From Chionis minor (Eukaryota > Chordata > Aves > Charadriiformes > Chionididae), in assembly GCA_013398295.1 (NCBI GenBank), contig VZSF01008843.1:429217-493216 (forward strand): 64,000 bases of DNA, in the 5' to 3' direction. Positions 23,601 through 37,000 of this stretch are shown in pieces (the stretch's first letter is position 1; each line of letters starts with the position of its first letter). A program made the translations under genes and the position numbers. The notes beneath the pieces are model-generated. The model saw only the letters and a list, made by a program, of their open reading frames with translations. It was not told the DNA's origin and ran no database searches.

Positions 23601-26600
23601 TAAAGACAGCAGATCACAAGGCATTGAAATTACTTTTTTTTTTTTTCCCCAGCGAGGAGACAGGAGCAAGGTTAGGTCCATTAATATAAGACAGGAAAGA
23701 CCAAGAAGCCTGCAACACTTTTAAGGCCTTGGTTACTCTAAAACCAGACTGGCATCTGATAGCACACGAGGTAAGGTTTAATGTGACAGAATACGCTACT
23801 GATGCTAAAAGATGCTGCAGCTAATGGATTCAGGAAGAAAAATAACACAGCCTAAGCCAAACTTAGGAAGGTCGTTACAACAGATGCTGAAAGCGGGGCC
23901 ATCCAGCAGAGGGGAGCAGATGGTTTCTCCTCACATGACTTCCACAATGGACGTGGAGAACTAAAAGCACTCTGGGTCTTCACTGACCTTAGAAGTTTAC
24001 GGTATAAAGTAGACAGGGACAGTAAGAACAAGGGATACTTCTGGAGGGATGCCATGGACTTTAGCTTGCTTATACACAAGATAAACAAATCAATAGGAGT
24101 TTGGTGAGATTTGAAGTAAGATGGGACTCTGGCTAAACGCCTGCGGACAGGTCAGTAATGAGAACTCAAGGGAACTGTCAGTGGCCAAAACAGAGGAAAA
24201 AAAGTTTTCAAAAAGCTACCGTTGTGTACGTGGCTTTTGAAAAATTCTTTCATTTTAGATACCCTAAAAAGATGTAGTGTTCTTATTCATAAGTAGTTCT
24301 GACAGGGACAGAGAAAGAAAGAAAACTCCAGAAACCCCGAGCTGTGGCCATATGGACATAATCAAAACCATTAGAAACACGAGAAATTTACCGTAATCAT
24401 TGGCACAATGTAACGCCAGTTTTTATTCAGGCTTCCAATGTGGCTCATCTCCTCTTCTGTGAGGCTGAAATCAAACACCTGAGGAAAAAGGCAAGAGGCT
24501 TTATTCAATAACAACAGATTGTTCATATTTAATTGATGTTGAGTTTTGCCTCCTTTTTTTTTTTTTCCTTTGTAAGTCACAACCATCCTCTTGTGCCGTG
24601 AATTTATCCAGAGACCCACAAGCAATAGAGCCGACCAGCAGAGAAGTTCTGCTTCCTGGTCATCCAGGACAGAACAGAACACCAGCCATGACCTGAGATG
24701 CTGCAGACTATTTCAGTGTTTCAAATGACAGTGCAACAACACAGTTCTAAGGCAAACACACATGAGACTGGAATAACTTTTCATCATCATCATCAAATGG
24801 TTTAGGTTGGAAGGGACCTTAAAGATCATCTAGTTCCAACCCCCTTGCCATGGACAAGGACACCTCCCACTAGACCAGATTGCTCAAAGCCTCAGCCTCC
24901 ACAACTTCCCTGGGCAACCTGTTCCAGTGCCTCACCACCCTCAGAGTGAAACATTTCTTCCTGAGATCTAATCTAAATCTACCCTCTTTCAGTTTAAAAC
25001 TGTCACCCCTCGTCCGATCACTACAGGCCCCTGTAAAAAGTCCCTCTCCAGCTTTCTTATAGGCCCCCTTCAGATACTGGAAGGCTGCTATTAAGGTCTC
25101 CCGGGACCCTTCTCTTCTCCAGGCTGAAAAATTCCGACTCTCTCAGCCTGTCTTCACAGGAGAGTTGCTCCAGCCCTCTGATCATCTTCAAGGCCTCCTC
25201 TGGACCTGCTCCAACAGGTCCATGTTCTCCTTATGTTGGGGGCTCCAGAGCTGGACGCAGTACTCCAGGCGCGGTCTCATGAAAGCAGAGTAGAGGGGCA
25301 GAATCACCTCCCCCACACTGCTGGCCACACTGGTTTTGATGCAGCCCAGAATGCGGTTGGCTTTCTGGGCTGCAAGAGCACATTGCTGGCTCACGTTGAG
25401 CTTCTCATCAACCAACACTCCCAAGTTCTTCTCCTCAAGGCTGCTCTCAATCCATTCTCTACCCAGCCTGTATTTGTGTTTCGGATTGCCACAACTCACA
25501 TGCAGGACCCTGCACTTGGCCTTGATGAGGTTTGCACAGGCCCACCTCTGAAGCCCCAGGTCCCTCTGGATGGCATCCTTTCCCTCCAGCGTGTCAACCA
25601 CTCCATGTAGCTTGGTGCCATAAGCAAACTGGCTGAGGGTGCACTCAATCCCAACATCCATGTCACCAAGGATGTTAAACAGCACTGGTCCCAGTACTAA
25701 CCCCTTGAGGAACACCACTCATCACTGCTCGCCAGTTGGCCATCGAGCCGTTCGTTGACCACAACTCTGAGTGCAACTGTCCAGCCAGTTCCCTACACAC
25801 TGAGTGGTCCATCAGTCAAATCCATGTCTCTCCCATTTAGAGACAAGGATGTCATGTAGTATAGTGTCAAATGCTTTGCACAAGTCCAGGTAAATGATGT
25901 CAGTTGCTCTTCCCTTATCCACCAACGCTGTAACACTGTTGTAGAAGGCCACCAAATTTGACAGGCATGATTTGACCTTAATGAAGCCAAGTTGGCTGTT
26001 ACCAATCACCTCCTTATTTTCCATGTGCCTTATGTTTCCAGAAGGATCTGGTCCATGATCTCGCCAGGGACAGAGTTGAGACTGACCAGCCTGTAGTTCC
26101 CCACGTCCTCGTTTTTCCCCTTTTTAAAAATGGGCGTTATGTTTCCCCTTTTCCAGTCACTGGGAACTTCACCAGACTGTCACAGCTTCTCAAATATAAT
26201 GACAGTAGCTTAGCAACTTCATTTGCCAATTCCCTCAGGACCCACAGATGAAACTCATCTAGTCCCATGGACTTGTGCACCTTCAGTTTCCTCTGCTGGT
26301 CTAGAACAGGAGAGTTAAACAGGACACAGGAGCCATCGCACCATGTCTCCCTGATACCAATTACATCACAGTCTTGCAGGTCTGGACACATCTCCAACTC
26401 CTCTTGTTTGTTCCTCATGCTACGTGTATTTGCAGAGAAGCATTTCAGCTGGGTCCCCGATGAAGCTAGCTTCCTGGCTGGAGTGGCTACTTTCCCTTTA
26501 TGTTGCACTCCAGGTGCTCTCCTGCTGACCTGCAGCCCTTTCTCCAGGTTTTGGGCCTCTCTTACTGGTATTGGCATCATATTGGTAGAAGTGGGATGGA

Positions 26601-29600
26601 CTGTGGCTCACCTCCCCTGTCAACTCTAGTTTAAAGCCCTAAACTCTAGTTTAATTTAAACTCAAGTTTAAAGCCTTAATTTATTAAGCTGTAATTACGT
26701 AATATTTCTTGTGTACCTTCAGAAAGAAAACATACATGCTATGTTAGAGTTGCAAGACCCTAGTGTTAAAACCCAAGTAAATTAAACACAATGCAACTTT
26801 CAAACACCTTCAGAAGCTGCAACTTTGGTAAGTCTGAGCCTCAGAGGGAATTTCCACGCAACTCTGATCAACAGAATTTAAGTATCTGCAAAAATCTTGG
26901 CTTCGCACAGTATCAGTTTGTCTTACGTTCACAAATATGAAGTCGCAATTAAACCCATTTTATAACAAACACCAAAACAAAGACTGAAAAGCCTGAGGCG
27001 TTCATATACTTGCCAAGTCTAAGCTTACACTGATACTGCATAGCACTCTTCCACAAAGATAAAAAGCAGTGGGACCGCTCCTCCAAGTGCTGCTTATTCA
27101 GACAATATTCTGTTCCCACACAGACCTAAACCTTGAGTAAGTGCAGAGTTTACTGGAATTTCTTGACATTTCTAGCAGCAAACTACATGGCAGAAATTAG
27201 TTTAATGGGAGTAACAGTTACAAAAACAAGTATGTAATCATCCGGTTTGTATGATTTAGGACTGAAAAAAGATCACAGGAGGTGATCCAGAGACTTCTCT
27301 CCAAATTGTTGGAAGTCACAGTTTTCAAATAATTTCTAAAGCAAACTGTCTCAACTTCAGAGCAGAAGTGAATCACGCTAATCCTATTACATCATCATAA
27401 TTAAAATAGCAGTTTGCTGCAGAAATAGTTACCAGCCCTCACGTGCAGGGTAGAACAAATGTTATCCATAAATAAGAACCATTAAACATCACTAGAAGAC
27501 TCCCTTCTTCAATAAATTAGTATCTCTCATAAATTTCAGTACAGATTTTTTGTTTAGACTTCTACCAAGGACATTCTTTACCTTTTGGTAACAGGACCAC
27601 GCATGTACACACATGCATATACACACACTTAGTTGCTTAAAACATACCAAGTTTGGTTTTTTTTCCCAAAAATGTTTACCCTGCCTTCTAAGCATGTGCA
27701 TACATTGATCAACAAGTATGACTCAAGTGCCCCAGCTTGTTGCTCTGCAAGTAGTAGGACAGTATATTACTCACATGAAAGGACATTGCTGAAACTCCTT
27801 TCCTCCATTTAAACTTACCTGGACATTCTGCTGAATGCGGGCGGGAGTGACACTCTTGGGAATGGCAACCACTTTACGCTGCACTTGCCATCTGTTAAGA
27901 GGAGGAGAGAGATTTTTCTATGCCTGCCACCCAAGAATATTTATTTTGGTTGAGTAATAATCTGTGGCAGTAGAGATGCCACATAAGTTTCTACGTGAAA
28001 CAAAAATACCCAGAAGAGGGCTGATATGGCACTGTATTGTATTAGGACCTAGTATGTCCAAGCTCAAGCAAGACAGCAGCCACCGGACTAATCAATGACA
28101 GGAAGATGCTCGTGCCTTTGAACAAAGAAGCCAGTTTCAGGTGATTTAAGCTAGAAAGCCAAGAAACAGTCAGAAAATGTACTTAAGCATTTTATGCAAG
28201 TTCCAACACAACAACCACTGAGAAACTAGAAGAAAACCCAGATCCCTCAAGTGCCTGTCCAGTGCCTCGAGCCTCAAGTCTTGAACACGTTCAGCTGTCA
28301 GGGTAACTTGCTGCTGCCCAAAACTGTACTAGTGATATTGATAGATACAGAGCCATACAGGAAAATGAGGATAAGAATCCCATTTTACTTTACAAGGTGT
28401 TGATCACATTCTGGATATCACTCAATCATCTTGTTTCCCAGTATCCAGTAGCTGGTTTTTGCTATATAAAAACAAAACAGCAAATGGTTCTTCAGTACAA
28501 AGGAAGGTCCCTTCCTCAGCCCCTCTTCCTGGGAGCCCATCTGAACGCAGCAGCAAGAGCTCAAGGGTTCAAGCAACTGGCCACAGGCAAATTCAGTAGG
28601 TGGCGCTCAAATGTGACACACTGCTGTCTTAATTGTTCTACTGCTATTCCACAGCAAAAAACCATAGTGAACTGTCCCAGGCAAGGATCTGGGCCCTGAA
28701 TGGACCCCTTTGATCTAGTCCATCCACCTGCCCTAAGGCAGGACCAACTCTACCAACTCTGTAAAAACAGCACTAAACAGGGTTTGGTTCTGGCACTCCC
28801 TGTGATTTTAACTCCTTGCAAATGCGGAAGAACAAGCACTTGAAAGTAGATTCCTTGTAGCTTGCATGTTTTACTTTACTTAAGGCCGGGTTCCAAATGC
28901 CACCCTCCCTCACAATTGTTTTGTACCTGAGAACGATCTGTGCAGGTGACTTGCTGTATTTTTCTGCCAGTTTTTTGATCCCAGGTTCTTCTAGAAGCAC
29001 AGGCTCATCTGGGTGTTTCCACATGCGATCTGGAGAACCCAGGGGACTGTAGGCAGTGACAACCAGTCCTCGTTTCTGGCAGTGAGCTATCAGCTCATTC
29101 TGAGCTAGGTAAGGATGGCATTCTACCTATTAAATAACTCACAATGAGTGGCTAGAGAACAAATATCAACACAAAACTCTAAGCAAACAAGAAGTCAAGA
29201 GCACAGCAGAACCAAACACATCACAGGAGGTCATTCCAGTTTCTGCAAAACCTTATGAAGATAGGCTTTAATGAAAGAGTCTGATAGGCTAAGTTTACAG
29301 AAAAAGGAGAATAAATCACCTAAGTTTAGTGTGCTGGATTTTCCTCACATACCAAACAGATCATCCAACAAGCAAGGAAGCTCTCTATGGAATGGATTCA
29401 AGTTACTCACTCACAGTTTTCTTTCTCATAGACCAAATTGTTCATCACAGGGAAGATGAACTCTTCCACAGATCTGTTCAGCTAAGCAGGCACAAATGGC
29501 CACAGAACATGGATATAAGTCTTCCTCCCCAACACACTAATCTGCCTGGAAAGGCCACCTCTGTGTCCCTACTCCTGCAGAGGTGGCTATATTCTTCCCT

Positions 29601-32600
29601 GTACGTAAGAAGCTACACCCCTTGTGCGAAACACATAGCATTCGTTTGCAAATTCTTCACTCTTATGGCCACATAGGAAAGGTATTCGTCCTCTCCTTTA
29701 TTCACCTTACCTGGAGCACGGCTGGTTTGACAGTTGCCACGCTTAGCACATCATCAATCTGACGACTGTTGAAGTTTGACAGCCCAATGGCTTTCACAAG
29801 ACCTTTTTCTACCAGCTTCTCCATAGCCTTCCAGGTATCCTTGTAATCAGTGTAATCATAACGCATCGTGTTATCAGGGTTCTTTGGGAACAGATTGTCC
29901 CCTCGCCTACAGCAGCAAAGGTAAAGTGTAAGTACATATACCGCATTGTATTATGTTAGTTCTTCACTAAAAGAAACTTTCCTCAAAGTATTCTTAAAAG
30001 CTTATACATAGTTAGGAGGGTAGAGTACAAACTGAGCGAATTTGTTGAATTCTATTATGCTGACTTAACATATAAGAAGTGATTTCATACACTGTCTTTC
30101 CTATGTGAACTTGTTATACAGTACTTTGAACTACTTACCTATACAGCAGCGACTATACAGAACTGATAAGCCTCTGTACACACAGCACCAGCTGTTTGCA
30201 CACTTTGAACCCAGCAAAAGAGCTGATTTAGAGAGCAGCAACTCAGAGGGTAGTTTTAGTTTTTCCATTTGTTTTTGAGAGAGGACTGATACTCTTCATA
30301 GCCTCTTTGGAGCTCCTACCAAATGGATCTTGGTTTAAGAGCTATCTAGGAGAGACTGTATTCAAAGTATGCTGGTTTCCCACTCCCTCTGGATTCTGTA
30401 GCAGTGTCAGCACTTGACACAAGTGCAGATTCTCATAGAGGTCTTAACATCTACGGGTTGATTGTACGTTGGGTACATTCCCAGTTAGTCACACAAACCC
30501 ATTTAAAAATAAAATAAAATAAAATTTAAAATACACTACACGCAACCCCAAACCAAACAAAAAACAACAACAAAAAAACCCCACATCAGACACAAAGAAC
30601 CTGGTTATGCCAGGCGACACCATCACACTGCCCCAGGGCTATGACAGGTCTCTGACCAGTCTATGCATGGAGGAGTGCCAGCAATCCCACTGGAACAGCA
30701 CCGCTTCATAACCACTGCAGGACACTGCTAGCTCAGATCTCAAGAGACTGTCCTACACGGCTCGAGCTGAGCAGTGAACGGTGTGAGAAACGGCCACAGC
30801 TGGGGACAAGGGGAGATGAGTTTTGTTCGTATCATTGATAAATCTAGAACCAAAAATAACTGAAAGCCTTATGAGCTCTCAACTCAGAAAAGCAGCCTCA
30901 TATGTCAAGAGAAGCATATTAAGTGAGAGATTAATTTTCAAGACCTAGAGGCATCGTGATTTTCATCTGGAAGTCTATTTTAATTTCTGTGTAAATAACA
31001 TTTGTTTGCTCAGCCTCCCAATACAACAGGCATTATAGATAGCCGCACATTAAAACAGTTGAAGCAGAGCTAATGGAAAACTGGAGAGTGAACGATTTCC
31101 AATGAGAAAACATGAAACTGCTTTATTAGAACATCAGCTTTGTCAACAGTTTCCACAACATCAAGCAAATTTAAATATTAGTAATATCTAAATATGCATC
31201 ATTATCTGAATTATGTATTGTCATCAAAGCAATGTTTAATGGGGTTTTTTTCAATCAACTGGAAAACAAACATTTCATAACATGGGGAATTTTTAACAGA
31301 AGTTCTTCCTCCAAATCAGCTCTACTTGACAACACTTCCTCGTTCTATTATGCTGAGGGATATAATTATAACTACCTTTTATCAGTAGTGTTGTACGCTT
31401 TGTAAAATTCAGTTAATATGACTAGAAGAGGAAAAAAATGCTCCCAAACGTACAGAACAGACAGAAGCCCCTCATTCTGACAGGCTTTCCTCTGTTGAGT
31501 GAAGTCTCCATGCAAACATCTGATTAGGTGATTTTTTTTCTCCCCTTGCCTTTCTACTGATTGTAGGGGGGAAAAAAACTTTGTCCACATCTACAAGAAA
31601 ATACAGCAAGGAACTCTGTTTCTGATGAAATTGTAGGACAGGTGCATTTAGCACTTAATTGGAGAACTGTCTCTTCTCATATTTCCTCAGTTTGTAGAAT
31701 TACTGCCATTAAAGTGTCCTGAGAAGTCATTTTCATTCCCTCTTCATACAGCTACCACCATGATACTTCTTTATAAAGCACTTAATTCTTATTTTACAGA
31801 GAAGTAAAACTAAGGCACAAGGCAGTTTCGGTATTCCCTCAAGGTTACCATGTAAGTCAACGGCAGAACCAAGAATAGCTGCCATGCTTCCCCAATGCAT
31901 AGATGAAGACACTAGACTAATTTAAACTTCTAGTATATTTTAGACTCAAAGATTTTACCTCACAGCAAGCCAAATTTTCAGCTAGTATATGACGGCAAGG
32001 TTCAGTACAGAAATCTGTCACATAAAGCTACATTACTTTTTCCCAGTTAGACTACTTTCAGTTACCTAACTTTGGCACCCGTGCCAAACTGTCAGAAGTT
32101 TAGAGATCCTAATTTCATTACCTAACTATCCTCACTATTAAAAAAAAAGTTCTCACTATTAAAAAAAAATAATTGCTTAGAGATTTTAAATGAAGACATA
32201 ATGCCCATTTTCCAGCCTCATCATTGCTAGATAATGAGAACAATTATCCCTTTTCTATTTACAATACTTCTACACAAACCCAGAAATTGTCTCCTCTACT
32301 GTATGTTTACAGACATGCTACAAATCTAGCGGTAAACAAATTCCTACCCAACTCAAATTCAAAGAAGAATGAAATTTGAGCGATTGTTTCTCGAGAATGA
32401 ATGGACCAAATATGAGTAAGTGTACAGGTTATGGGTAGGAAAGAGTGTCTATATGTCAGTCTGTAGGACTACACTATTAGCTACACTGAAAAACATCTTG
32501 CAGGCAGTATCCACAGGAAGAAGTTCACAGCTCAGAAAGAAGGTCCTCAGGATATAACACCAGCCGCTTATGTAAAACTGGGGTTTCTGCATTGTGCCCT

Positions 32601-33976
32601 TTCCATGTAGAACTTACTCAAAGGCATGAGGCCAGTGCATGAGGTACAGGTCCAGGTAATCCAGTTTCAAATCTCCAAGCGTTTTCCTTAGCGCTGGCTC
32701 TACGTCGTCTGGGTGGTGCTTGGTATTCCAGAGCTTTGATGTTACAAACAGGTCCTCCCTTTTAATAACCTTTAAGAAAGGGAGGAGAGCATAATTTACT
32801 GAAACAAGCTCAGAAAGAGAATTGCAGCAATCCCCCAAATAGCTTTAAAATAAAGAGAAAAATTTAATTTAAAAAAAATAGTAACGCATGGAACCTACAA
32901 ATGAAACCTTTCAAAAATATACTGAATGGAGACGAGCAAGAGAAATACACACATTGGCCAGTCCTAAAGTTTAATAAATACTTAGAAATTTATTAGAGTT
33001 TTTGAAAAACAAAACAATCCTCTCCACACACACACATGCACTTTTCCAAACCTCCCAATTCAAGAGTTAAAGCCACTACTAAGTGTGATGTGGCCAAAAG
33101 AATGATTACTTAGTTTATTCATATGTAAATTTTGTAATTTCTATTTAATAATTCATATATTCTAGACACAACCAACTAGCTCACTATACTCATCACATGT
33201 TATAAACCAAGAATGCTTCTCATGGGAAGAGCGTGGGAAAATAAACAGAAGTAGTTTCCCCAAAGCTCTGCACTTGAGTTTCTAGGTTCTCGAAGGAATG
33301 CACTAAGAACTGAGTGCCCTGTACCCTTTATTCGAAGGGTAAGACCCAGAAATTAAACAAGTAGAGAGTTGGTTAACTAAGAAGTGTAAAAGGCAAAAGG
33401 AAGATCATATTTGGCAAGCTGAAGCAGAGAACATCATCAGAGGGCACTTCTCACTGTCTTACGTATGACCAAATTTCACTCAAGTCTATACTCTGTAGTA
33501 GCTGGAATGATCAATTCTTTACTTTCTCTCCTCCAACTACTCAGTTATTTCTGTTTCACATGTAGCTGTTACGTTCAAAGAGCAAGATGTTTTAAAAATT
33601 CAAGTTTTAAGTTAGCTAGCTAATATGACTAAGAGAGTCTTATGCTTCTCTATATTAGTTACCATATCTTGGAGTAAGGAATCCCTCCAGCAAGCTGAAA
33701 ACAGGCTATCAAGCTAACCACATAACAAAGAGATTGCCCTAAAGCCAAGTCAAGAGCAGCAGAAAAGCAGGAACATAAGAACTTTGTTTCCATAGGCTCT
33801 GAGGCTGTACAAGTAATCCTTCTGGCCCCTTGGGACAACATGAGCAAGGGAATGAATTTAAGATTCAACCTCAGGTCGCCTATAGGAATGCCTGTCACAT
33901 TACATGATATTTAGGCCATGGAGTCTGAGGTCAGGCCCTAGAGTCACAGTTACCAAACCTTCAAATGCAATCAATG

Positions 33977-34007
<31 letters not shown>

Positions 34008-37000
34008 GCATGTATTTACTCACTCATATTTTATGTAGTATAACCAAAAAAAATGACAGTCACTGAATTTGCTGTGGCTACCCACCGTTGCATGCTATTC
34101 TAGACTGGCAAGCAAGAGTAACTTTTCATATAAATCATGGTAGATATTTAACATTATAACTACCGATTCTAGGAACCTCCAATTTTTAAACACACAAATT
34201 GGGATACTCTGTGAGGGGGAAAGGGGTGGGCAGGGAAATTATAAAAAAAAAAGGCATTTTCTGTAGCTTCCATGAAAATATTCCCGATAATCTTTCCTCC
34301 TCCTGAGAGACAGGATGGTTATAAGAGGAGAGAAAGCCCTCTTTCTTGCCCGGTCCTGATTAATAACAAACAGCTGGGATGGTCTAGGAGGAAAAGCCAC
34401 AAATGTTAATTTTACAGTCTACTTTCAGGTCACAGTTGTAAATTTTGATGCAACACACAGTCAGCATCATGATTCTTGTGTTTTTACCTTGTCGGGCCCA
34501 AGGCATTCCTGGAAAGCCTCACCGATCTCCGCTTCATTGCTGTAAGCTGCTGCACAATCGATGTGGCGATAACCCACACTTAGGGCATATTTCACTGCTT
34601 CTTTCACCTGTAATCAGAAACAGATTACCCAATACAATCAGCGGAAGGGGACACATGACTGGAGAGAGGAAAAAAAAAAGACGTTAGAGACTTTGTGAGG
34701 AACACCCCCAAAGCACACACCTACATGATGTCATGAGACTCAAAGGGAGTAGGATACAGTCCTCCTCTGTGGCACAGCCTTTAGGATTAACGAGCTAATT
34801 GCTAGCAGATGCTCCAAGAGTAACAAGAAAATGGACCACACACACAGATCAAGCATGCAAGAACTCACCAGATAGAATAGGCATTCATTCTTAACTAGAG
34901 TTGTCACACTTTTCTGAACTATCAAGTCAGCTTTAAGAAACAGTTTTCAAACAAATCATGGCTTAGGAAGACAAACTTTCTGGAACTAACAGACCACTCG
35001 AGCAATGTCAGTCAAGCCTGGAAGATATCTCTTCTCTCCCAGTAAATAAAGAGCCTGGTTTCTGCCAGAGTTTGGGTTTGGTTCAACTGCTCATATCTAA
35101 TTTCTAAGATAATGCAATTTTATAGCACATTTTTATTTCATGTCTCGTTCTCACCGATTGCACAACAATGAAAGTCACTATACTGCTGAATAGTAACCCA
35201 TGACCTGTAGGGGATCTCCTGATGAAGCTCACAACTTTGCATTTTCCTTTCCGCATTGTTGATAATGAAGGCGTTGCCAACAGCCACACATCCCTTATTC
35301 CATACTGTCGCACATAAGCCAGAATGGCTGGGAATCAAGGCACTATATTTCAAATCTGTTTCTGCTTTTGAAAGCTCTAATGAAGCACAAAACATATTCA
35401 CATGTGGGCCTCAGATATGAAGCAAATCTTGAAACCAAAGAAGGGAACATAGAATAGCATATTGTCAAGGATTAAATAGCTTTTGAATAAAGGTTTTTAA
35501 TAATGCATTGTGCGAGAACCAAGAATTACTCAGATTTTAGGGTAGTCATTAACTCCCATTAGGTTGATAAGCATTAAGTAAAAACTTTTATATTTAACTT
35601 CCAGTGGACAGTAAGCACATGTTCTCTCTTTAGCCCATCTCAAGTGCTACAGTAAGAGTATGTCTTATCTAACAGTGATTTCTATACATGGCTCTTCTCT
35701 GACTTGTCTCACAAGACTGTGGCAGACTGTAAATTACTCCGTGTATAAGGCTTGATGCAATTCGGCCCTAATCTATTTGTAGAGATTATGAGTCTCTTGT
35801 CAAGAGATTAAAAAATGTGTCCACAAAGGTTAGAGAGACTGATTTATTTCAACTTAATCAAAGTACTGGCATTTTCAGTTTTAAAGCTGACAAAATTACT
35901 AGCAACAATTAAAGATATGTACAGTCCTGCTTTCAGATGCTACAGAAAGAGAAGGGGGAATCAAATGTGAAAAAAGATCTCTCTTCTACTGATGGATTTT
36001 ATTTATTTTTCTTGTAAATTACTGCAGTAAAGACAGACACAGGATACTCTGACTGCATTCCTTGGCATTTTGAGAGGCAAACTGGAATGTAGGCCTGTTT
36101 CCCTTAGCCAGAATGACAAAGCACTTCTATTACAGCAGTGAATTAAGCTCTTCCTTTCTCTAGCAGGATGGTATTTACAGTCCTTGTTTCACTTTGACAA
36201 AGACATTCCTCATAAGGTTACTACGGAGCCAAGGTCACTTTAGTAATTCTAAAATCACTTGAGATATACTAAAGGCTTTTAAGATTCAATATCCACCCTC
36301 TGAAAAGGTGAGAGCTGTGGAGCAGAAGCAGAGAAGAAAGGCAAAACAGTGGTGTTCTTTGTCTGTACTAATCCTCCATTTCCTTTAACAGGATAATACA
36401 TTTTTTTTAATCTAAACAGGTACAAAACTTGCCATAAAATGAAAGTAGGCACCACTTGCAGAAAATCAGGGATAAGACACTCCAAACGCGCTTCTGCAAA
36501 GTGATAAAAAGGAGGCCATATTTCTGTATCAGAGCATTTTAATAAATCTCTAGCACTGAAAAACTGGAATGGGTCATTTAAACAAGGTTTGGATTTGGGC
36601 AACATTTATATTTGTGTAAACTACTCTCAGCCTACTAAGATATTCCAATGTGAACTGAGAGCTCCTGTGCCATGCAAAAGGCAAATAACCAAGAGAAAAT
36701 GTCCAAAAAAGCATTTATTGGGAGGGGAAACCCTAGTAACAGACACATGTAAACCTAAGAAGAGTACTTCATTTTACCAGAAGGTTTTGTATTTTTGAGA
36801 TTATGTTCAGGCAGGTACACGCATTTCCTGTGGGGCTGGGAGGGAAGGGGGGAAAAAAGACAACAGAAGCAATTGGAGCTTCATATGCATCTGGATAGTT
36901 GGTGCTGTGAAGTAACACTAGCCAAAGAATCCCTCATATATTCCATATATTTCCATATATTCTTTAGTTTAGCCTGGTAATACTGTTAACAGAAGGAGAA

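Noticed and set aside
25188..26580. Reverse-transcriptase-like open frames as a host gene
   Set aside because: They are broken parts of a CR1 LINE with a CR1 3' end and no host splice structure.
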